Source: Lachnospiraceae bacterium (GTDB lineage Bacteria > Bacillota > Clostridia > Lachnospirales > Lachnospiraceae). Taken from it: a stretch of DNA of 9,349 nt. The stretch lies in assembly GCA_021202575.1 (NCBI GenBank), contig JAJQCU010000233.1, positions 1 through 9,349 on the forward strand. The letters run 5' to 3'. Below the pieces are notes generated by a model, which saw only the letters and a list, made by a program, of their open reading frames with translations, was not told the origin of the DNA and did no database searches. A program made the translations under genes and the position numbers. Below are positions 1-5,953 of this stretch, piece by piece; positions within the stretch are counted from its first letter, which is position 1; each line of letters opens with the position of its first letter.

Positions 1-48
1 CTATATTTGCTTCATGAACTGCGTTCGGAAGAATTAGCCTCACAGCCC

Positions 49-1539
49 TCAATCTATATGAAGGAACTTTAGAATCACATCTGTCATCTCTTCCTTCTCA
101 CAGACCGTCTTATGAAGAACAGGCGCGTTTCTGATCTCCTCCACCGCAGCCGGGATTTTAACACCGGACAGCTCGCAAAGTCTGTCCGCCAGGGCGAAAT
201 CCTCCTCGTTGGCGCTGGCCGGATCAATGGCCTCCATGACGCTTCTGGTGAATTTATACGGGCTTGCGGTGGACGCGATGACTGTCACATGGCCGTCACT
301 GGATTCCTGTACATGTTTCTCATAGACACAGGCCGCCACCGCCGTGTGGGGATCAATCACATACTGATCCTTCTCATAAATGTGCCGGATGGTCTCCGTG
401 GTCTCGCTGACAGTGGCGCAGCCGCCCACAAAATCCTTCAGCCCTTCCCGCATGGTATCCGTGATGGAATATACACCACCGGCGGAAAGCTGTCTCATCA
501 GTTCCGCATTCTGAGCCGCGTCCTCCCCCGCAATCTTATAAATCAGGCGCTCCAGATTGGAGCTGACCAGAATATCCATGGACGGGGAGGTGGTCAGCAC
601 AAATTCCCGGTTTTTGTCATAGGTGCCGGTGGAAAAGAAATCATAGAGCACCTTATTGTCGTTGGAGGCGCAGATCAGCTTATGAACCGGAAGCCCCATC
701 TCCTTCGCGTAATAGGCCGCCAGAATATTGCCGAAGTTGCCCGTGGGAACCACCACATTGATCTCCTTCCCGGCCTTAACCTTACCCTCACCCAGGAGTC
801 TGGTATACGCGTACACATAATAAACAATCTGAGGCACCAGACGGCCAATGTTGATGGAATTGGCGCTGGAAAACTGGAAACCGGCCTGATCCAGGGTTTT
901 TGCCAGTTCCTCATCTCCGAAAATCTTTTTCACGCCGGTCTGGGCGTCGTCGAAGTTGCCGTGGATCCCCACCACAAGGGTGTTATCCCCTTTCTGAGTC
1001 ACCATCTGCTTTTCCTGGATGGCGGACACTCCGTTCTTTGGATAAAATACAATAATCCTCGTCCCCTTCACATCTGCGAAGCCGGCCAGCGCGGCCTTGC
1101 CGGTGTCTCCGGAAGTAGCGGTCAGGATGACAATGTCGTTTTTGACCTGATTTTTCCCTGCTGAGACTGTCATAAGATAGGGAAGGATGGAAAGCGCCAT
1201 GTCCTTGAAGGCGATGGTACGCCCGTGAAATAATTCCAGGAAATATGCCCCGTCCGCGTATCTCATCGGCGCAATCGCTTCCGTGTCAAATTTCTGATCG
1301 TAAGCGCTGCTGATGCAATATTCCAGCTCCTCCTTCGTGAAATCGGAAAGCAGAAGCTTCATCACCTCATAGGCCACCTGGCGGTAATCCATCCGGGATA
1401 ATTCCTCCAGGCTTTTGTCCAGCTCCGGAATGTGATCCGGCACAAACAGGCCGCCGTCCTTAGACAGTCCCTGCAGGATGGCCTGGGAGGCCGTGGCCGT
1501 GAAGCCGCTGTCTCTTGTGGAATGGTAGTAAACAGGCAT
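49..1539 (-). CDS. thrC: Threonine synthase
   Basis: Catalyses the last step of threonine synthesis, O-phospho-L-homoserine to L-threonine, with pyridoxal phosphate in the cytosol. The 496-residue protein has the usual length and the N-terminal pattern of the family (YYHSTRD near residue 4, then SKDGGLFVP at 26-34). The PLP lysine is K112 in the block ELFHGRTIAFKDMAL; many relatives have P where this protein has R after HG. The cofactor-phosphate loop TATSGDTGKAALAGF and the later block PTGNFGNILAAYYAKEMGLP are both intact, as expected for a fold-type II PLP enzyme. The ATG at 1539 is supported by AAGGAG seven bases upstream. It is a single-gene unit with its own promoter at 1592-1620; no homoserine dehydrogenase or kinase gene is adjacent within the window. 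The promoter-to-start distance is too short for a T-box leader. Function is seen from motifs and confidence is high. Confidence 0.97.
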   Translation of the reverse strand: MPVYYHSTRDSGFTATASQAILQGLSKDGGLFVPDHIPELDKSLEELSRMDYRQVAYEVMKLLLSDFTKEELEYCISSAYDQKFDTEAIAPMRYADGAYFLELFHGRTIAFKDMALSILPYLMTVSAGKNQVKNDIVILTATSGDTGKAALAGFADVKGTRIIVFYPKNGVSAIQEKQMVTQKGDNTLVVGIHGNFDDAQTGVKKIFGDEELAKTLDQAGFQFSSANSINIGRLVPQIVYYVYAYTRLLGEGKVKAGKEINVVVPTGNFGNILAAYYAKEMGLPVHKLICASNDNKVLYDFFSTGTYDKNREFVLTTSPSMDILVSSNLERLIYKIAGEDAAQNAELMRQLSAGGVYSITDTMREGLKDFVGGCATVSETTETIRHIYEKDQYVIDPHTAVAACVYEKHVQESSDGHVTVIASTASPYKFTRSVMEAIDPASANEEDFALADRLCELSGVKIPAAVEEIRNAPVLHKTVCEKEEMTDVILKFLHID

Positions 1540-1554
1540 ATCTCGTCTCCTTTG

Positions 1555-1592
1555 TGTTCACATTTATTTAATCTGAAAAATCATCGTGAACA
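1555..1592. repeat. Inverted repeat at the thrC transcription start
   Basis: The perfect 7-bp arms TGTTCAC (1555-1561) and GTGAACA (1586-1592) are 24 bases apart. One arm directly follows the predicted -10 box, sharing its last base. The other lies just upstream of the AAGGAG ribosome binding site. The distal arm falls at or before the predicted transcription start, so a DNA operator is more likely than an mRNA hairpin. No regulator is identified. Confidence 0.4.
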
Positions 1593-1620
1593 TTCTACCA
1601 TAAACAAAATTCCCTTTCAA
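1592..1620 (-). promoter_or_regulatory. Sigma-A type promoter of threonine synthase gene
   Basis: Read on the minus strand, TTGAAA (1620-1615) and TAGAAT (1597-1592) are separated by exactly 17 bases. Each differs from the sigma-A consensus at one position. A start about seven bases on, near 1585, gives a leader of roughly 45 nt before the ATG at 1539. This is a sequence-based prediction. Confidence 0.72.
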
Positions 1621-1675
1621 TGCCACATTTCATAAAGTTTTTGCCAAACTTCCTCTACCTTTTGCGGAAAGTTCA

Positions 1676-1684
1676 TGGTATACT
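1676..1684 (+). promoter_or_regulatory. Extended -10 promoter of the exonuclease gene
   Basis: TGGTATACT matches the extended -10 pattern TGnTATAaT with one mismatch. No convincing -35 box lies 17 bases upstream (TACCTT at 1656-1661), which is common for extended -10 promoters. It is placed correctly for the plus-strand gene and diverges from the thrC promoter about 55 bp away. Confidence 0.45.
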
Positions 1685-1736
1685 GTTTTTTAAAGTTACG
1701 ATTCGCTGACGCCATAGAAGATATCAGCAGACCTGT

Positions 1737-1753
1737 CAGGCATATTTTGCCTG
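1737..1753 (+). repeat. Leader hairpin before the exonuclease gene
   Basis: The perfect 6-bp arms CAGGCA and TGCCTG flank a 5-base loop, TATTT. The stem ends three bases before the ATG at 1757 and would hinder initiation there, whereas the ATG at 1802 is well clear of it. Whether it has a regulatory role is unknown. Confidence 0.3.
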
Positions 1754-1790
1754 TGAATGGCTGATAATATCTTCCGTGAAATTACACCAC

Positions 1791-1796
1791 AGGAGG
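1791..1796 (+). promoter_or_regulatory. Ribosome binding site deciding the exonuclease start
   Basis: AGGAGG lies five bases upstream of the ATG at 1802. The in-frame ATG at 1757 has no purine-rich site at a usable distance and is preceded by a hairpin. This favours the downstream start. Confidence 0.6.
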
Positions 1797-1801
1797 CCGC
1801 C

Positions 1802-2905
1802 ATGTATATTTCCAGAGAATGTCTGGAGCAGTTTACCCCAGCTTACCCTATAGAGCAGTTCGCTCCCTGGGAGGAAATTTTATTTCTGGATATCGAGACC
1901 ACCGGATTTTCTCCGGCCGCGACACAGCTTTATCTGATCGGACTGGCTGATTTCCATGATGGGAAATGGTATCTGCAGCAGCTGATGGCGGAGTCGCCCC
2001 AGGAGGAAAAGGCCCTTTTAGTACGTTTCAGTCAGATGCTGGACAAATATTCCGCGGTAATTCATTACAACGGCTCCCGTTTTGATATATCCTATCTGAT
2101 GCGGAAAGCGGAGAAATACGAGGTGGATCTTCCTCTGGACAGCCTGCAGGGCATCGACCTCTACAGACAGATCAGCCCCTGGCGCGACAGGCTGGGCCTG
2201 CCCGACTGCAGACAGCGCACTGTGGAGGAATTCATGGGACTGCACAGGGAGGATCCCTATAACGGCGGGGAATTGATTCAGCTTTACAAAGCTTACGTCG
2301 ACCAGCCTGACGACCAGCTCCGGGACACGCTGATGCAGCACAACCGGGACGATATGAAGGGGCTTCTGGCCATTCTGCCCATGCTCTCCTACGGGGACAT
2401 CCTCCGGAAGCTTCCCAAAATCAGGAAGGCCGCCATGGTCAGAACCAAAAACCACCGGGGAGAAGCCGTCTACGAGCTGACCATGGAGATGACGCTGAAA
2501 AGCGCCCTGCCCCAGACCCTCTCCCTGCAATACGACGGCATTTTCCTGCTGGCTGAGGGCGCGAAGCTTCTGCTTAGGGTGCCGGTGCTGGACGGCGAGC
2601 TGAAATATTATTACAGCAATTACAAAAATTACTACTACATTCCCGCGCTGGACGCCGCCTACCACAAGGCCGTGGCCTCCTTCGCGGAGAAGGAATACCG
2701 CGAGCAGGCCACCGCCGCCACCTGCTACACCCGCCGCAGGGGATACTTTCTGAAGCAGTTTTCCCCGGTGGTGGAGCCCTGCTACAGGTCGGATTTAAAG
2801 GACAGCGTATCCTGGTTTGAGATCACGGCGGATACCAAGAAAAATAAGGAGCTGTTTCAGAAATACGCGGAGCATCTGATCACCCGGATTATCCAAAACA
2901 CATGA
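1802..2905 (+). CDS. YprB-like DEDD exonuclease (RNase H-like fold)
   Basis: Predicted 367-residue cytosolic 3'-5' exonuclease-like protein of the ribonuclease-H-like family related to Bacillus YprB. Three acidic motifs are visible: motif I LFLDIETTGFSP (D30, E32), motif II VIHYNGSRFDISYL (D95) and motif III QHNRDDMKGLL (H180, D184). Relatives often have Tyr at the H180 position (YNxxD), so a His-for-Tyr change is present as far as I recall the family. The C-terminal half (about 200-367) carries no domain I recognise; it is rich in aromatic and basic residues. The in-frame ATG at 1757 would add 15 residues, but the AGGAGG site supports 1802. It is transcribed alone, divergently from thrC, and ends at the terminator at 2939. 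Its cellular role is not known to me; nucleic acid processing is an inference from the catalytic motifs. Confidence 0.85.
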   Translation: MYISRECLEQFTPAYPIEQFAPWEEILFLDIETTGFSPAATQLYLIGLADFHDGKWYLQQLMAESPQEEKALLVRFSQMLDKYSAVIHYNGSRFDISYLMRKAEKYEVDLPLDSLQGIDLYRQISPWRDRLGLPDCRQRTVEEFMGLHREDPYNGGELIQLYKAYVDQPDDQLRDTLMQHNRDDMKGLLAILPMLSYGDILRKLPKIRKAAMVRTKNHRGEAVYELTMEMTLKSALPQTLSLQYDGIFLLAEGAKLLLRVPVLDGELKYYYSNYKNYYYIPALDAAYHKAVASFAEKEYREQATAATCYTRRRGYFLKQFSPVVEPCYRSDLKDSVSWFEITADTKKNKELFQKYAEHLITRIIQNT

Positions 2906-2938
2906 AATGAATTTTACATGGCGGATCGGATAAGACAG

Positions 2939-2992
2939 AATCAAAAAAGGGAAAACAGGTTCTCCCGTTCTCCCTTTTTTTGATTCTTTTTT
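2939..2992. terminator. Bidirectional terminator between convergent genes
   Basis: The arms AATCAAAAAAGGGA (2939-2952) and TCCCTTTTTTTGATT (2971-2985) pair with one bulged T. An inner extension AAC-A-GG / CC-GTT closes around the loop TTCTC. A T run follows on the plus strand (CTTTTTT, 2986-2992), and the A/T run within the stem provides U-rich sequence on the minus strand. It is placed to end both the plus-strand exonuclease gene and the minus-strand PTS/dehydrogenase operon. Confidence 0.85.
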
Positions 2993-3019
2993 CAGTGAGC
3001 ATCCGTTTTCCGGCAGTTC

Positions 3020-4222
3020 TTAAAGCGCCATTTCATAGATCGCCTTGATATCCTCTTTATAGAGCCGTTTAAAGAACGCCACATAGCCGACTCCGTTGGA
3101 ATCCGCGCACTTCTGGGCCATCTCGTCAATCTGCTCGGGCGTCGGATGGATATTCATCTCAGACATGCTGGTGGGCATGCCGATCTTGTGGCACCACTCC
3201 TCAAAGGCCTCGATGCCTTTCAGCGCCGTCCCCTCGATATCAGAAAAGTCCTCCGAAACTCCCATCACGCGGACAGCGAATTTCGCGAAGCGGGCCGGAT
3301 TTGTGCTCATGCAGTATCTTGCCCAGCTGCCCCAGACCGCGCAGAGGCCGGCGCCGTGAGTCATGTCAAACATGCCTCCCATCTCAGCCTGAAGCTTGTG
3401 GGGACCCCAGTCCGCCATACGGCCGCAGCCGGTCAGACCATTGTGTGACATACTTCCGGCCCACATCAGTGTGGCACGGGCGTCGTAATTGGTGGGTTCC
3501 TTCATGGCCACCAATGCCGCTTCCTTTACCGAAACCAGCAGGCCCTCAGCGATATGGTCCACCAGATCTGTTCCCTCCACGTTGTGGAAGTAACGCTCCA
3601 TCGTGTGCATCATGATATCCGCTGCGCCGCAGGCGATCTGATACTTCGGCAGTGTAAAGGTGATGACCGGATCCAGAATTGCGAAAAGCGGACGTCCGAT
3701 ATCATTAAGATAAGTGCGCTTCACATGATCCTCATCAATGGTAATCACCATGGCGTTGCTCATCTCCGAGCCTGTCGCCGCGATGGTAATAATGCAGCCA
3801 AGAGGAGCAATCTTCACCTTTTCCTTCGGAATTTTATGCGTGCTCAGATCCAGCACCAGGTCAAGGATGTCAAAATCATCATTGGCAATGCCGTAAGCGA
3901 TGGCTTTCGCGGAGTCGGTCGCGCTTCCTCCGCCGATGGGAAGAATAAAGTCCACGCCTTCTTTCTTACACAGCTCAATGCCCTTGCGGACCAGGCTCAG
4001 CCTTGGGTTCGGAACCACGCCATCCAGGTCCACATATTCCAGGCCGGCGTCCGTCAGGCTTTTATGTACCTTGTCCAGAATCCCGTTTTCCTGCAGGAAA
4101 GTGTCTCCATAATGTACCAGGACCTTGTGTCCGCCCCGGGAAGCAATTTCCTTTCCCACCTCAAGCTCGGCGTCACGGCCGAAAATCACCTTTGTGGGAG
4201 CGTAATAGGTAAAATTATTCAT
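3020..4222 (-). CDS. Iron-type alcohol dehydrogenase, YqhD/butanol dehydrogenase-like
   Basis: A 400-residue group III metal-dependent alcohol dehydrogenase that would interconvert an aldehyde and a primary alcohol with a nicotinamide cofactor in the cytosol. The start MNNFTYYAPTKVIFG closely resembles E. coli YqhD and clostridial butanol dehydrogenases. Cofactor loop GGGS is at 97-100. Metal ligands are D202 and H206 (DIMMH), H275 and H289, with the 14-residue spacing of FucO and YqhD. Asp40 (HYGD) aligns with the NAD-selective Asp39 of FucO, where NADP-using YqhD has Gly, so NAD(H) is inferred. The His found four residues after the third ligand in FucO and YqhD is Ala279 here. It is the last gene of the operon: its ATG overlaps the preceding stop (TAATG), and GGAG inside the upstream gene serves as ribosome binding site, so translation is probably coupled. 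The likely role is reducing the aldehyde released by the operon aldolase; the substrate is unknown. Confidence 0.92.
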   Translation of the reverse strand: MNNFTYYAPTKVIFGRDAELEVGKEIASRGGHKVLVHYGDTFLQENGILDKVHKSLTDAGLEYVDLDGVVPNPRLSLVRKGIELCKKEGVDFILPIGGGSATDSAKAIAYGIANDDFDILDLVLDLSTHKIPKEKVKIAPLGCIITIAATGSEMSNAMVITIDEDHVKRTYLNDIGRPLFAILDPVITFTLPKYQIACGAADIMMHTMERYFHNVEGTDLVDHIAEGLLVSVKEAALVAMKEPTNYDARATLMWAGSMSHNGLTGCGRMADWGPHKLQAEMGGMFDMTHGAGLCAVWGSWARYCMSTNPARFAKFAVRVMGVSEDFSDIEGTALKGIEAFEEWCHKIGMPTSMSEMNIHPTPEQIDEMAQKCADSNGVGYVAFFKRLYKEDIKAIYEMAL

Positions 4223-5298
4223 TATTCAGTCTCTCCTTCCTCGTCCATACGGATGACGCAGCGGTAAGTATTCGGCAGGCAGGCGTCATCATAAGCCTTC
4301 TTACAGTCGCTGAGCGCATAGGTTCCCTCAATTACCTGGCTCATATCCACCGCGCCGCTCTGCATCAGCTTGATGGCAAGCAGGAAGTCACGGTCCACGG
4401 AACCCACTGTGCCGATGATTTCATATTCATACGTATGAAGATTTCCAAGCTTGATCGGCACCGGCTCATCCGGGATCTGGTTGCTGTAAATCACGATACG
4501 GCCCGGAACAGCCAGCAGTTTATAATACTGATCGAAGAATTTAGAGGAAGCGATGCTGTAGAAGACCACATCCACGCCTCTTCCCTCTGTGACCTTGCTG
4601 ACAAATTCCCCGATATCCTCGTTCGCCGGATCCACCACGAAGTCCGCTCCGGCCTTCAGCGCTTTCTCACGCCTCTGCGGATCCATCTCCGCCATGATGA
4701 CTCTGGCGCCGACACGCTTTGCGACCTGGATATGGATAATACCCATGATACCGGCGCCGATAATCACGCAGGTCTCGCCCATGGCAAGGCGAGAGCGGCG
4801 GATGCTGTGAACCACGTCGGATAACGGCTCCGTGATGCAGGCATACTCAAAATTAACCTCAGCCGGGAATTTGAACACTTCCGTCGGCTTGCGCACAATA
4901 TACTGGGAAAAGCAGCCCTGCAGATTCATCGGTGTGTCAATGGTAGGCTCCACTGCCGGCTTACCGAAGTTCGGCCCGTTGACGCAGTGGCCCAGGCCGA
5001 GAATACAGTTCTGGCAGGTCATGCAGTGAATTCTGCCGACCGTTACATTGTCGCCGACCGCGTATCCCTTTACGTTTTTGCCGACTGCTACTACCGTGCC
5101 GGCACCCTCATGTCCGCCGACACGCGGGAAATAGCTTTTTACCTTTCCGTCATAAGGGCGCTGGTCAATCGTGCAGATCGAGGAACGCATGACCTTGATT
5201 AAAAGCTGATCGTCACCGTATTCCGGTACATTGTATTCGTGGATCTGGGCTTCATGTACGCCCGTCACCACAACTGCTTTCATTTTTTCGGGAATCAA
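4222..5298 (-). CDS. Zinc-dependent medium-chain alcohol/polyol dehydrogenase
   Basis: A 358-residue member of the zinc-containing medium-chain dehydrogenase family (sorbitol, threonine and galactitol-phosphate dehydrogenases among them). Catalytic zinc residues C42 and H63-E64 (GGHEGAG) are present, with E157 (CITEPLSDV) as a further likely ligand. Structural zinc cysteines are C92, C95, C98 and C105; the last gap is six residues where seven is usual. The Rossmann motif GAGIMG is at 181-186, and acidic E204 at the end of the second strand suggests NAD. Expected role is oxidation of a hydroxyl on the phosphorylated sugar or polyol delivered by the PTS. TTG at 5298 is chosen as start because AAGGAGG lies eight bases upstream. 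ATG at 5322 has no such site, and ATG at 5283 (MKAVVV, a typical family start) is 23 bases from it. The stop overlaps the next gene by one base. Exact substrate unknown. Confidence 0.9.
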   Translation of the reverse strand: MIPEKMKAVVVTGVHEAQIHEYNVPEYGDDQLLIKVMRSSICTIDQRPYDGKVKSYFPRVGGHEGAGTVVAVGKNVKGYAVGDNVTVGRIHCMTCQNCILGLGHCVNGPNFGKPAVEPTIDTPMNLQGCFSQYIVRKPTEVFKFPAEVNFEYACITEPLSDVVHSIRRSRLAMGETCVIIGAGIMGIIHIQVAKRVGARVIMAEMDPQRREKALKAGADFVVDPANEDIGEFVSKVTEGRGVDVVFYSIASSKFFDQYYKLLAVPGRIVIYSNQIPDEPVPIKLGNLHTYEYEIIGTVGSVDRDFLLAIKLMQSGAVDMSQVIEGTYALSDCKKAYDDACLPNTYRCVIRMDEEGETE

Positions 5299-5306
5299 TC
5301 TTTTAT

Positions 5307-5313
5307 CCTCCTT
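5307..5313 (-). promoter_or_regulatory. Ribosome binding site implying a TTG start
   Basis: AAGGAGG on the minus strand lies eight bases upstream of the in-frame TTG at 5298. It falls inside the reading frame that would begin at ATG 5322, so that ATG is probably not the start. Confidence 0.6.
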
Positions 5314-5332
5314 ATTCGTCATATTATGATTT

Positions 5333-5359
5333 TAACCAGGCGGCCTTTTCGCCTGATTA
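5333..5359 (-). repeat. Intercistronic hairpin over the IIB stop codon
   Basis: On the minus strand TAATCAGGCG (5359-5350) pairs with CGCCTGGTTA (5342-5333) across a seven-base loop, giving ten pairs with one G-U. The first three bases are the TAA stop of the IIB gene. No U tract follows, so it is not a standard terminator. An mRNA processing or stabilising element between the transporter and dehydrogenase genes is an inference. Confidence 0.5.
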
Positions 5360-5842
5360 TTTTACAAGCTTTTTCAGAGGCTTTTTCGAATCCATATCGC
5401 AGATGTTCTGCGCGTATACATAGACTCCCCTTGCGTCTATGCTCTTCAGCTGCGCGATCTCCTCATCGGTGGCGTAGAAAAATCCTCTGACAATCTTTTT
5501 CCTACCGGCTCCGCCGCCCATATTTCCCACATTCAGCTCCTTCAGCTCCACACCGCCGTCAAGCAGCCGGACAAAGGAAAGCGGCGTTTTTGCCAGGATC
5601 ATGACACGCGTACCTGACCCCTTAAATTCTTCCGTCTGGAGCAGCTTTGCAGCGTCCTCCACTGTGTGCACATATACCTTCACGCCGCTGGGGGAAATCT
5701 GTGTGAACAGATTGACCAGCACCGGGTTCGCGGCAGCCTCGTCATCCGCAATCACAACCTGTTTCGCGTTCACTTCCCCGATCCATTTCATGACAACCTG
5801 TCCGTGAAGAAGTCTCTCATCAATTCTCGCAAAAACGATCAT
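5357..5842 (-). CDS. PTS mannose/fructose/sorbose-family IIB component
   Basis: A 161-residue cytosolic phosphotransferase subunit. It would accept phosphate from IIA on a histidine and pass it to sugar moving through IIC/IID. The N-terminus MIVFARIDERLLHGQVV is the family signature, with phospho-acceptor His13, and the later block LNVGNMGGGAGRKKI is also typical. Length fits IIB-Man domains (about 160). The start at 5842 is preferred over an upstream in-frame ATG at 5896 because AAGGAGG is five bases before it and the signature begins there. It lies 111 bases downstream of the fused IIC-IID gene. No IIA domain is attached, and none is encoded in the window. Sugar specificity cannot be read from this subunit. 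Confidence 0.95.
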   Translation of the reverse strand: MIVFARIDERLLHGQVVMKWIGEVNAKQVVIADDEAAANPVLVNLFTQISPSGVKVYVHTVEDAAKLLQTEEFKGSGTRVMILAKTPLSFVRLLDGGVELKELNVGNMGGGAGRKKIVRGFFYATDEEIAQLKSIDARGVYVYAQNICDMDSKKPLKKLVK

Positions 5843-5847
5843 ATACT

Positions 5848-5854
5848 CCTCCTT
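5848..5854 (-). promoter_or_regulatory. Ribosome binding site deciding the IIB start
   Basis: AAGGAGG on the minus strand lies five bases before the ATG at 5842, which begins the conserved IIB signature. This excludes the in-frame ATG at 5896. Confidence 0.7.
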
Positions 5855-5871
5855 GCTCTTTTTATAATGGA

Positions 5872-5889
5872 GGGACGCCTGAGCATCCC
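5872..5889 (-). repeat. Small inverted repeat between IIC-IID and IIB genes
   Basis: The arms GGGACGC and GCATCCC pair at six of seven positions around a four-base loop. It lies in the 111-nt spacer, with no following U run. It may be an intercistronic RNA element or chance. I see no other gene in the spacer. Confidence 0.3.
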
Positions 5890-5953
5890 CCCACAATGAC
5901 GGTAATCGACTTTATATGTTTTCCTGTTCCATGATGCCGAAACCTACCGGCTT

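Noticed and set aside
1..72. Possible 3' end of a plus-strand gene (open frame to TAG at 70-72) overlapping the thrC end
   Set aside because: Only 23 codons are visible, such a length without a stop is expected often by chance, and it would overlap thrC convergently by 24 bases. The 48 bases past the thrC stop show no clear feature.
112..1164. Long plus-strand open frame of 350 codons opposite thrC
   Set aside because: It lies wholly antisense to a clear threonine synthase, its translation is rich in His/Arg/Gly without any domain, and it has no ribosome binding site of note. It is a shadow caused by codon bias.
1540..1756. T-box or other riboswitch upstream of thrC or the exonuclease gene
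   Set aside because: The predicted thrC leader is about 45 nt, with no specifier stem, T-box sequence or terminator. The remaining divergent region holds only promoters and short dyads.
2018..2665. Minus-strand open frame of 215 codons within the exonuclease gene
   Set aside because: Lies antisense inside a gene with intact catalytic motifs; Val/Gln/His-rich translation with no domain.
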